64,000 nucleotides of DNA from Parafrankia sp. EUN1f (GTDB taxonomy: Bacteria > Actinomycetota > Actinomycetes > Frankiales > Frankiaceae). The stretch covers positions 17,201 to 81,200 of the forward strand of contig NZ_ADGX01000022.1 in the NCBI RefSeq assembly GCF_000177675.1, read 5' to 3'. This document shows positions 1 through 8,400 of this stretch, one piece after another. Positions within the stretch are counted from its first letter, which is position 1. Each line of letters opens with the position of its first letter. The notes beneath the pieces were generated by a model, which saw nothing but the letters and a program-made list of their open reading frames with translations, was not told where the DNA came from and did not search any database. The position numbers and the translations under genes are program-made.

Positions 1-349
1 GTTTGCCTACGTTTGCCTCGCACAGATGACACTTGAGGCATCTCACGTGTGATCGAGGGCTGTTGTGCCATCGTGGACTGCACCTGCCCTGAGCTGCGCG
101 GATGGCAGTCGGCCAGCACTTTTCCAGCAGTCCTCCCACACTTTCGCCGCGCAACGCCGACGTTCCGTGCGCAGTTCTTCGCCGTTTCTCAGCCGATACC
201 CATCCGGAAGTCGGCGTTCTCATCTGCGATTCCAAACAGTCGACTGTCCCATCATGGGAAACGTCGAACGGCAGCCACCAAAAGCGGGTCTGGTCACGGG
301 TCCACCGAGGGATGGCCGCCGACAGAAGACTCACCTATAGGAGACAAGA
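1..349. other. no gene recognised
   Basis: Open frames here are short, overlap one another on both strands and resemble nothing I know. The stretch just before the gene at 350 contains a good ribosome binding site (AGGAGA) and is probably its leader. The rest may be the end of a gene or a regulatory region of the element that continues to the left. Confidence 0.4.
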
Positions 350-541
350 ATGCGGCGCTACTACTATCGATCGCCCTTCGCGACCATCCTCCGATGGACG
401 CTGGGAACCGGCACCTTGATCCTCTTCCTGACCGGCCTTCAGTGGCTTTTCGTCAAAGCTCTTCCCGCGATTCTTCCGTTCACGGTCGTCGGAATCCTGG
501 TCGTCGCGGTCGTGTGGAGCCTCCATCGACTCCGAGAGTAG
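350..541 (+). CDS. small membrane protein of the integrative element
   Basis: Predicted 63-aa protein. An AGGAGA ribosome binding site sits 6 nt before the ATG. The N-terminus is basic and aromatic (MRRYYYRSPF). Two hydrophobic stretches follow (about residues 15-35 and 38-57), so it should be an inner-membrane protein with two short helices. It is the first of three small genes leading to the FtsK/TraB-type translocase at 1560. Small hydrophobic proteins of this size are common in transfer regions of actinomycete plasmids and integrative elements (Spd-like), which is the inferred role. No family is recognised, and the function is not shown by sequence. Confidence 0.6.
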   Translation: MRRYYYRSPFATILRWTLGTGTLILFLTGLQWLFVKALPAILPFTVVGILVVAVVWSLHRLRE

Positions 542-708
542 CGAAGAACCTCTGATTCTCACAGCAGGAGCGCCCCCATTTTCGGGGACCTAGCCGAGGA
601 CGCCGATGGACCTGTAGGGCTCATCCGCCACTTCATGACGCCTGCCATGAACCCGGCACCGAGTTTCCTCACTCCGTTCCCTGACCCACCGCAGAAGGAG
701 CTATCACG

Positions 709-1071
709 ATGTCCAACTCACGCAACGCTCACACCAGCGAGACCGGCGACACCGTGGTTTTCGGAAGTCTGGTGTTGGCCGATCTGGAGAACCGTGCCAC
801 CCGAGCGTACGCCGATCACGGGGACGGCTACACCGCGTCATCTGTCCTGCATGTGCTGTGGATGGATCACGCCGACGAGTCCGCCCGGGAGGCGCTGAAC
901 CTCGTCTTTGCCGAGCTGGAAAGGTACCACGCGAGGGCCCGGAAGGCGTGGCACGACCTGTACAACGCGTGGGCGGTGGCGGCGGGTTTGGATCCCATTC
1001 CCGACGAGCCCGACGAGGTTCTCGGCGACGAGCTCGGCACCGACTACGACTTCGACCCCGACAGCACGTGA
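709..1071 (+). CDS. hypothetical acidic protein
   Basis: Predicted 120-aa soluble protein with an AAGGAG binding site 7-8 nt before the ATG. The middle part (about residues 20-90) looks helical, with Trp and His residues (LHVLWMDHADESAR, RKAWHDLYNAWAVAAG). The C-terminus is strongly acidic (DEPDEVLGDELG and a final DFDPDST). No known domain is recognised. It sits between two small membrane proteins on the path to the translocase gene, so it is probably part of the same transcript and an accessory protein of the element. The reading frame is convincing from codon use and the binding site. The function is unknown. Confidence 0.6.
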   Translation: MSNSRNAHTSETGDTVVFGSLVLADLENRATRAYADHGDGYTASSVLHVLWMDHADESAREALNLVFAELERYHARARKAWHDLYNAWAVAAGLDPIPDEPDEVLGDELGTDYDFDPDST

Positions 1072-1120
1072 AACCGCATCGTCCTGTTCACCTCCTCAAG
1101 GAAAGGGTCCGGCACTCACA

Positions 1121-1312
1121 ATGGTGAGCATCTCCATCGTCGTTCTCCTGCTCTTCGCGGTCGTGGTTCTCGTCCGCTCGTACCGACTTTCCATCTCGTC
1201 GGCGCTGCTGTGCATCGTGCTCGGCTTCTACCTGGCCTCCTCCAGCCTAGCCCCGACGATCGGCGACATCATCGGCGAAGTCATCGGGATCGTCTCGACC
1301 GTCGGGGTCTAG
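1121..1312 (+). CDS. small membrane protein
   Basis: Predicted 63-aa protein almost wholly hydrophobic: one helix at about residues 3-18, a short RSYRLS turn, then a second long hydrophobic segment to about residue 60. The ATG follows a purine-rich AAGGAAAGG about 13 nt upstream, a somewhat distant binding site. It lies between the acidic protein (709-1071) and the translocase (1560). Its size and position suggest a second Spd-type membrane helper of conjugal transfer, by inference only. No motif identifies it. Confidence 0.55.
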   Translation: MVSISIVVLLLFAVVVLVRSYRLSISSALLCIVLGFYLASSSLAPTIGDIIGEVIGIVSTVGV

Positions 1313-1559
1313 GGGGAAATAGAGTTCCGCCTCTCGTCCTCGCGATGGCTGCCCTCTCGGATGAAAGCCCGCCGGTAATACTGCCGATTCGGCTCGTGCA
1401 AGGAAACCGCAAGACCGTCGGCCTCCACCGCCTGGAGGCAACCTGGCGACGTAAGAAACAAACGACACCGAGCTACTGAATTCGCCCCGGGGCGCGGTCC
1501 TGACCGCCAAGACAGACGCCGCGCCCCGGGCTCCCCGCTCTCACGGAGGAACCATAAGT

Positions 1560-3785
1560 ATGTCCGAGAATTTTCCCTCGACACCGTCCGATCCGGCTGG
1601 GACGCCGTCCGGCACCGGCGGATGGGTGCCTGACGTCAGCCCTGAGGCAGGCTCCCTCGTCCCGTACGGGTCCGGCGACCGGCTGCCCGCTGCACCGGCG
1701 CAGATCGTCTACGACCTCGTGAAGGCCGCACCGCGGGACGGCCGGTCCGACACCGAGGACGTGGTCGTGACCGGCGTCGCGGTCAATCCGCCCGAACCGC
1801 CGCCGAGTCCATGGGCGCTTGCCCGGTCCGGCGCGCGGCGGCCGGTCATGCCGACCTGGCTGCGATCGTGGGCAGCGCTGCGATCGGCGGCCCGGTGGTT
1901 CGCTGGCTACTGCTTCCACACGGCTCTGTTCCATGCCGTCCGGCTACCGTTCTACGCCGCCGTTCTGTTCTGGCGTGCGCCCCGTGGCCTCGGGCGCGCA
2001 GCGACCGGCGCCGCCGGTTGGCTGACCGACGCCGAGACCCGACCGGCCCGTGCAACGGCGATCCGTCGGGAGGAGACGAGCGAGTACCTCAGGCTGGCGA
2101 AGCTGCGGGACGCGCGTGTCCGCGTACGCACCATCGTGGCCATCGCCGCGGGACTGCCGACTACCGCGGCATTCACGATCGCGTGGATGGCCACTCCCCC
2201 GGCGGTCCATCTGGTCATCCTCGCGATTCTGGTCGGCGTCCTGGGCACGCTCGGCGCGCCGGCGGACCGGCCACTCGTCGGGCCGGCCGTCACTCCGACC
2301 AAGGTCGGCCGGCTGACCGCTGACATCGTGGTCCGCGCGCTGGAGTCGCTCGGCATCGCCGAGATCAACAAGGCACGTCGGGAGGGTGGTGGGATCACGT
2401 TTCCCGCGCCGATCACCCGTGATGGGCCCGGATGGCGCGCGGACGTTGACCTTCCCTACGGCGTGACCGTGTCCGACATCCTCGACCGCCGGGAACGTCT
2501 CGCGTCCGGCCTGCGCCGTCCGATCGGGTGCGTGTGGCCCGAAGCCGTCCACGACACCCACGCCGGTCGACTCGTGCTGTGGGTGGGCGACGAGGACATG
2601 TCCAAGGCCAACGCCGCCGAGTGGCCGTTGGCACGGCGCGGCACCGCCGACGTGTTCGCGCCCCTGCCGTTCGGGTCCGATGCCCGCGGCCGACCGGTCA
2701 CGGTCCTGCTACCGGAGAACAACGTGCTCGTCGGGTCGCTGCCGGGCGCGGGCAAGACCTCGGCGGTGCGGGTGCTCTTGCTCGCCTGCGGGCTGGACCC
2801 CACGTGTGAGGTGTGGGTCTACAACCTCAAGGGCACCGGCGACTTGGACGCCGCCGAGAAGTTCGCCCACCGGTGCGTCACGGGCATCGACGATGCCAGC
2901 GTCGAAGCCGCACTCGTCGCGCTTCGCGACCTGCGCGCCGAGGTCGTCCGCCGCGCCACCGCGTTGAAGAACCTCCCGAAGGACCTGTGCCCGGACGGCA
3001 AGGTCACCCGCGCTCTGGCCAACCGCCGATCTCTCGGCCTGCACCTGCTCGTCGCGTTCTTCGACGAGTGCCAGAACCTGTTCACCCATCCCGTCTACGG
3101 GGAGGAAGCCGGCACGCTGGCCACCGACGTCATCAAGCTCGGACGGGCCCTCGGCGTCGTCCTCGTTCTGGCCACCCAGCGCCCGGACGCGAACAGCCTC
3201 CCGACCGGCGTGTCGTCCAGCGTCTCGGTGCGGTTCTGCCTGCGGGTCATGGGCCAGGTCGAAAACGACATGATCCTCGGGACGTCGATGTACAAGAACG
3301 GCATCCGGGCGACCACGCTCCGGCCCACCGACAAGGGAATCGGCTACCTCGTCGGCGCGACGGATGACCCGCTCATCGTCCGGGCCGCCTACATCGACAC
3401 ACCAACAGCCGAGAAGATAGCCGACCGGGCACGCGCAGTCCGTATCCAGGCTGGCGCACTCGCCGGAATCGCGGCAGGCGAAGCCCCACCGGAACCAGCC
3501 GGAAGAACGTCGACCATTCTGGACGACGTGTTGGCCGTGTTTCCTGCCAGCGAAACCAAGGTCTGGTCGGAGACCATCGTCGCTCGACTTGCCGAGCTAC
3601 GCCCCGACGCGTACACCGGGTGGGGCGCCGAGCAACTTACCGTCGCTCTCAAGCCCTATGGGATTTCCCCCGGCCAGGTGTGGGGCACGACCCCCGGTGG
3701 TAAAGGCGCCAACAGGCGCGGGATCGAGCGACAGCAGGTCGTCTCAGCGATCACGGATCGTAGCAGAAGTGGGGGCGGTGACTGA
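1560..3785 (+). CDS. FtsK/SpoIIIE (TraB-like) DNA translocase
   Basis: A 741-aa membrane-anchored ATPase that probably pumps double-stranded DNA between cells, the role of TraB in pSAM2-type actinomycete elements. GGAGG precedes the ATG. The first 100 residues are variable and Pro-rich. Hydrophobic segments lie at about 112-140 and 190-235. The ATPase follows: Walker A GSLPGAGKTS at about 392-401, Walker B LLVAFFDECQNLF at about 497-509, and a LATQRPDANSLPTG motif typical of FtsK-like motors. The C-terminal about 80 residues, after a Pro-rich linker, look like a small DNA-binding winged-helix domain, the place where TraB binds its 8-bp recognition repeats. Two tight 14-bp palindromes lie directly downstream. 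A chromosomal FtsK is unlikely: the protein is shorter and the context is that of a mobile element. Confidence 0.85.
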   Translation: MSENFPSTPSDPAGTPSGTGGWVPDVSPEAGSLVPYGSGDRLPAAPAQIVYDLVKAAPRDGRSDTEDVVVTGVAVNPPEPPPSPWALARSGARRPVMPTWLRSWAALRSAARWFAGYCFHTALFHAVRLPFYAAVLFWRAPRGLGRAATGAAGWLTDAETRPARATAIRREETSEYLRLAKLRDARVRVRTIVAIAAGLPTTAAFTIAWMATPPAVHLVILAILVGVLGTLGAPADRPLVGPAVTPTKVGRLTADIVVRALESLGIAEINKARREGGGITFPAPITRDGPGWRADVDLPYGVTVSDILDRRERLASGLRRPIGCVWPEAVHDTHAGRLVLWVGDEDMSKANAAEWPLARRGTADVFAPLPFGSDARGRPVTVLLPENNVLVGSLPGAGKTSAVRVLLLACGLDPTCEVWVYNLKGTGDLDAAEKFAHRCVTGIDDASVEAALVALRDLRAEVVRRATALKNLPKDLCPDGKVTRALANRRSLGLHLLVAFFDECQNLFTHPVYGEEAGTLATDVIKLGRALGVVLVLATQRPDANSLPTGVSSSVSVRFCLRVMGQVENDMILGTSMYKNGIRATTLRPTDKGIGYLVGATDDPLIVRAAYIDTPTAEKIADRARAVRIQAGALAGIAAGEAPPEPAGRTSTILDDVLAVFPASETKVWSETIVARLAELRPDAYTGWGAEQLTVALKPYGISPGQVWGTTPGGKGANRRGIERQQVVSAITDRSRSGGGD

Positions 3786-3795
3786 CGGATTGTGC

Positions 3796-3831
3796 TGCTA
3801 GGTCTAGCACCCCTACCTGCTAGGTCTAGCA
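3796..3831. promoter_or_regulatory. twin 14-bp palindromes after the translocase gene
   Basis: TGCTAGGTCTAGCA occurs at 3796-3809 and again, identical, at 3818-3831. The two copies are 22 bp apart, two helical turns, so a bound protein would meet both on the same face. Half-sites with CTAGCAG continue to about 3885. The position between traB and the HTH gene fits either an operator or a cis-acting transfer (clt-like) locus. Confidence 0.5.
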
Positions 3832-4041
3832 GCACCTCTAGCAGCCGAAAGCTACTCTGAGCTGGGCTCTAGTCGCCTAGCAGGGCTCCAGCGGAGAGCC
3901 GCGAAACGGGCCAGAGAGGGGTTCCCGCCCCTCCCCACCCGTCGCTAGACCACCATAGTCGGACGTGACCTATCGTAGTCGCACACGGCGACGAGGTCGC
4001 ACGGGACCAAGCGGAACACCGCACTCGCGAAGAGGAGAATA

Positions 4042-4269
4042 ATGCCCACAAGGATCTCCGCATCGGCGACGACCCCCGGAACTTCCGAAGAACGCGGCAC
4101 GCGACTATGGACAGCTAACGATCTGGCTCGCTATCTCGGCGTACCCATAAACACCATCTACAAATGGCGAAGTACCGGGGAGGGTCCTCCGGCGTACCGC
4201 GTCGGACGGTACCTCCGCTTCGACGCGGTGGACGTAGCCGACTGGCTTGAGAAGCAGAGGAGTGAGTAA
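4042..4269 (+). CDS. excisionase-like HTH protein
   Basis: A 75-aa DNA-binding protein of the AlpA/Xis (MerR-like HTH_17) type. After about 20 variable residues comes the family signature: LWTANDLARYLGVPINTIYKW (about 21-41, helix-turn-helix), then PPAYRVGRYLRF and DVADWLEKQ. An AGAGGAG binding site precedes the ATG. In pSAM2-like elements such a protein acts as excisionase or transfer regulator. No integrase follows it here, so the exact role is open. The promoter region contains the CTAG-rich palindromes at 3796-3831. A strong terminator lies about 120 nt downstream. Confidence 0.75.
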   Translation: MPTRISASATTPGTSEERGTRLWTANDLARYLGVPINTIYKWRSTGEGPPAYRVGRYLRFDAVDVADWLEKQRSE

Positions 4270-4388
4270 CAGCGGGAATCCACCGCCAGCCAGGGAACGC
4301 CGGCCCGCGAGTCAACGCTAACCAGTTTCGACGAGCGAACCAGTCAACCAGGGACCCGAACGCCGGACAACAGAAATCCCTGAAGTAA

Positions 4389-4428
4389 AAACGACCCCCA
4401 ACACCCGGTGAGGTGTTGGGGGTCGTTT
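4389..4428. terminator. bidirectional intrinsic terminator
   Basis: A perfect 17-bp stem (AAACGACCCCCAACACC at 4389-4405 paired with 4412-4428) with a 6-nt loop. The arms begin with A and end with T, so it works in both directions. It separates the plus-strand HTH gene from the minus-strand pair ending at 4514. Confidence 0.9.
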
Positions 4429-4513
4429 CGGTTTTCGGTGATGAAGTTCAGATTTTCCTGTGCCTGAGCTGACCGACGGTGCCGTCAGGCGACCGACGGC
4501 CACCCCGGCATGG

Positions 4514-4762
4514 TCAGGAACCTCCCTGCGTCGATCCGCAGCCACACGGGCTGACCAGCCACGTCCGCCGCGCGGAGACGCTCGGGTCGATGATCCCGGT
4601 CATCGCCTCCACGTACCGCACGGCGAGCATGGCCGACGGCCGGTGCCGTAGCGGCGACGGCTGACCGTCAGACTCGACGAACATCAGGTGTACCGGCCCT
4701 GGATCGTCGCTCGCGAGGATCACGACACGGGCGGCCGTCGTCGCGCCCACGGCCCTACCCAC
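4514..4762 (-). CDS. hypothetical protein
   Basis: Predicted 82-aa protein. The frame could open at 4816, but a GTG at 4762, overlapping the TAG of the upstream gene by 8 nt, is a more natural coupled start. It has short strand-like stretches (ARVVILASDD, VHLMFVESDG), then a helix with AMLAVRYVEAMTG, and a Cys-rich tail (SPCGCG). No known family is recognised. It is the second gene of a two-gene minus-strand unit inside the element, ending 85 nt before the shared terminator. Its function is unknown. Confidence 0.45.
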   Translation of the reverse strand: MGRAVGATTAARVVILASDDPGPVHLMFVESDGQPSPLRHRPSAMLAVRYVEAMTGIIDPSVSARRTWLVSPCGCGSTQGGS

Positions 4763-5045
4763 CGGTGCGGGCGCCGAGGGCCGCGCCAACGGCCTTCCAG
4801 TCGGCGTCCTCTTCATCGTGGCCGATGACCTTGAACGACATTTCGCCGTCCACCATCGACGCCAGGGTGCACGCGATGGGCAGCGTGCGCAGTGCGGCCG
4901 CCAGCGTCGCGGGATGGACGCCGTCCGGGACGGTCACCGTGACGTAGCGGTAGGGGCCTGTTCCTTCCTCTCGGATCGTGAGCGCGGTGTCGGGGATGCT
5001 CCCAGCGCGGGCGGCGCGCTTGGGGGCTGACAACATGTCGGACAC
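4755..5045 (-). CDS. hypothetical protein
   Basis: Predicted 96-aa protein. The GTG at 5045 has an AGGAGG binding site 8 nt upstream, a better start than the GTG at 5099. The sequence holds a beta-rich core (YRYVTVTVPDGV), a small helix (ATLAAALRTLP) and an acidic C-terminal part (IGHDEEDADW). No domain is recognised. It is divergent from the HTH gene at 5193, so the CCCTAGG repeats between them may control both. It is probably an accessory gene of the integrative element. Confidence 0.5.
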   Translation of the reverse strand: MSDMLSAPKRAARAGSIPDTALTIREEGTGPYRYVTVTVPDGVHPATLAAALRTLPIACTLASMVDGEMSFKVIGHDEEDADWKAVGAALGARTGG

Positions 5046-5164
5046 GGTGTCGACCTCCTGAAGGGTCGGTGCCGAGGGCCGCCCCTGGTGCTGACTCACC
5101 GGAGGCGGCCCGCCCTCTTTTCGGGCTACTGGGCACGCTACACGCCCCCTTCCACCATCGGTAG

Positions 5165-5187
5165 CCCTAGGGTGGTAGTCCCTAGGT
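5165..5187. promoter_or_regulatory. paired CCCTAGG operator-like sites
   Basis: CCCTAGGG (5165-5172) and CCCTAGGT (5180-5187) lie 15 bp apart in the divergent promoter region of the 5193 HTH gene and the 5045 gene. They look like a dimeric operator, possibly for one of the element's own HTH proteins. Confidence 0.45.
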
Positions 5188-5192
5188 TAGTA

Positions 5193-5405
5193 GTGGTGGG
5201 CCGGCTGATCACGATCTCCGAGGTGCAGGAGCTACTGCGCCCGTCGTCACCGGACGGGCACCTCTCACGCCGCCGCGCGGACCAGATCACGCGGAAGGTC
5301 GGCTTCCCGGAACCCGCACAGAAGACCCCAGCCGGCCGATTCTGGGACGAGGAGGAGGTCCGCACGTGGATCGCGGCGAATCGATCATCAGACGATGTCG
5401 AATGA
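5193..5405 (+). CDS. second excisionase-like HTH protein
   Basis: About 70 aa from the GTG at 5193 (GTG 5196 is also possible). The protein starts directly with the DNA-binding fold: GRLITISEVQELL, then a helix LSRRRADQITRKVGFPEP, a wing FWDEEEVRTWIAAN and an acidic tail. This is the MerR/AlpA-like winged-helix layout of recombination directionality factors. No binding site precedes the GTG, and a possible -10 (TAGGTT) lies only a few bases upstream, so the message may be leaderless. The frame extends to 5088, but its upstream residues are basic and Pro-rich and look non-coding. Confidence 0.6.
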   Translation: MVGRLITISEVQELLRPSSPDGHLSRRRADQITRKVGFPEPAQKTPAGRFWDEEEVRTWIAANRSSDDVE

Positions 5406-5443
5406 TGCGATTACTGAAGATTAGTGCCGGTTCCGGCAAACGC

Positions 5444-8400
5444 TCACGGCCACCAGCGCTGACAGTCCAGTATGCCAAGAGCAGCTTCTTCCACAGCCTC
5501 GTTCCCGCCATATTTGGCGACAACTGACGCAGCAGGAAGAATAGCTTGAACAAAAGTTGACCGCCCCATCTTGGCTCCCTCTTCGAGAACTAGCCTCCAC
5601 CAGAAGATCATAGATTTGGCGGTCGCCAACCGCATAAGCGTCTTCGAAAGACGGTCAGCAATTACACCTTGCGGCCTGGATCTGCAGATCAATTCCGCGA
5701 CACGCGAATGATGACCATCCAGCATTGATTCCGGGATGCCCGGCACCATGCGCCAGCCGTCGCGCGGACACAAAATATCGATCAGGTCAAGAAAAGGTCG
5801 AAATCGTCGAGAATCTACATAAGGTGCAACGGCCGCAAGGAAGAACGCCCATTGCAATGTGTCCGAAACCTTCCGCATACTATGGAGGGCTGCTCGCACA
5901 AGTACTTCTCGTGATTCTCCGTCTGCACACCGACATAGACACAGTAGTGCGCGAGCGTACACATACCCCTCAGTCTCACCTGCCAATGCTGCTGCGGGAT
6001 CGTCTGCCAATCCAAGGTCTGTCTCCCAGTCACCCCGCATCGCAATCGCGGCCAGCGTCCACGGCATTACGTAGCCGCCCAGTTCGCGTGCAGTCGCAAG
6101 GGCCTCCGGCCCCATGTCGGCAGGGACATACTGCACAAGTTCTGCGAATTCCCGCGCCTTCACCAAGTCATCGTTATTTATATCAAGAACCGAGCGGAAT
6201 GCCAAGACGGCGATGTCGCGACGAAGTCGGGGATCCGGAAGATTATGTTTAAGTAGCTGAACCGTTAGATCGAGACGACTGGAAGGCCACTGCTCGGTAT
6301 TAATTATATCCTCAAGGCGCGCGGCGATTCGACCATCGTCAACACCCGCGGTCACGAATGGCAGCAGCTCATCAAACTCGACCGCACTCCATCCCGCCAC
6401 GTGAAGGGGCTCGACAGCATCTAGAATGGAACTTACCGACAGATCATTATCAATTCGAAGGATCGCAACTTCAAGCGCGGCCCGCTGCTCCGGAGACTTT
6501 GCCGAGCTGCGCATATCCTTAAACTCTGTAGACGACACCACCTGGCGTTCCTCGCCCAATATCAAGGCATACTCAGATACAGTCTTTGCAACATCACCCG
6601 CGTCGTCGATCCTCTGACATACCAGAAATGCCCGCCGCAGAAGCGAGTGGTCGAGTTCGAGGGATATTCCGTCAAGTGTGTAGAACCAGTCATCGAGATT
6701 ATCGCTGCGAGCAAGTAGATCCAACGCTTCCAGCTGTGCATTAATTCTTGCAGTCTCGGAAAGAAATTCCGAGACTGCACCGAGGCACTCAGCCCGCATC
6801 GCATCACTATCGACCGAGTGTGTGCAGCGCAGCATCTCGTCCACCAAAAGAGGCGTAACCTTTTCGCCGCATTCGATTACCGATCGTATCGAAAATAGTC
6901 TGTGGTAAGGATCCTCGACACTGAGTGCGATGTCAACAAGTCTCGACCGTCGATCGGGAATCATTTCGTCATCGAATGCGAGAAATGCCTCGAATCGCTG
7001 CGGGTGCCCCTCTATCCCAGAGGCCAGCGCGAGGGCCCAGCGAGAGAATATCGAACGCTGATCCCCGTCGAGTCGTCGAGAAATTTCACATAGCGCCTGG
7101 ACTTTATGTACCCTATATACCTCGCCAGCGTCGCTACTCCAGGATCTCAACGACTCGATAATCCGATCTAGCCTCGACTGATCTAGATGTGGGATCAGTA
7201 CAGATAGGGCGCCACTGCTCTTCTCCGTAAGAGCCCGAGAAAACGCTTCGATCAACATCTCGGAAAACTCGACGGGGTCGATATGATGCTTTAGAAGTAT
7301 CAAATTTCTGGACCATCGTTCGATAGTCGACACCTTCGCGCCATCGACCACCATCCGCAGTAGCGTCAAAGGCATGGAGCGAGCAAGGCTTGCCAAGCGC
7401 ACGGAATCAGAGTAGATGAAGTCATCCAGGCGATCGAGAGTTTCGTGGATTAATGCGTCACGCGATGCTTCAGGAACAAGGTCGATAATCTCGCAGACCG
7501 CTGAGACTCTGTCTCGACCCTCAGGGATCGCACCTACATGCTCCAAGCAGTATTCGAGCGTCCAAATCCCAGATTCTACGAGACGATACATCAGCTTGGG
7601 AGGAACTCGGGATACTCGGAGCAGAATCGAGCCCTTCATCGCGACATAACGGATCTCCATCCCAAGAGTGGTGGCCAGCCGGCCTTCCGCTAAGTCGCGA
7701 TCAGTACGCTCCTTTGCCAGCCTCCAAGCCGTGTCAACGTCCGATAGATAAGAGTTAATCATCCCCAACTGTTCATGTACATCGAACCAAACATTAATCA
7801 GTACTCCGTCGCCGCTACCCTCTAGAGCAAGAACTTGATCAATAGTATTAGGAATGTCGCTTGCCGCCAAATGGGGTATTAGCCAGGCTAGTCCATAGCG
7901 GTCGGCGAGATCGATACTGACCCGTTCGCGCAGCCCAGGAAATCCGCTCTGGACTCCTCCCCACCGGCACAGAAGTGCTTCCGAGAGCACGCGGTTCAAC
8001 CACTCATAACGACCTTCGGGAATGCTGACCCGCATGTAGTCAAAGAGAAGATCATGAAGAGTTATTGTGCCTGTAAATCGGTCGACACGGACGAGAGAGC
8101 GCAGCCCGAGCAGGTTGACCATTTCCTCGACGTCAAGGGAGTCAAGGCCCCCTGTCGCTCCCCACAGCAAGGCGACGATATCAATCGGCACTGGCCCACG
8201 GCCGGCAAATACAACCAGGTCTCGAAAACGATCAGATTCAGATGGCGGCAGCGCTTGGACCGAAACATCGAGCGCAGCGAACAGATTTTGGTATAGGTAG
8301 CCGGGAAAGCGAGCTGTTAGTTTATGCAGAGTGGCACCACGAAGTCGTTCTACAATATACTGCCATCGGCTTCCGAGCCGAAACATGGAGCCGACCAATG

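Noticed and set aside
4318..4545. Minus-strand open frame over the terminator
   Set aside because: It runs through the perfect 17-bp hairpin and has no binding site or recognisable content.
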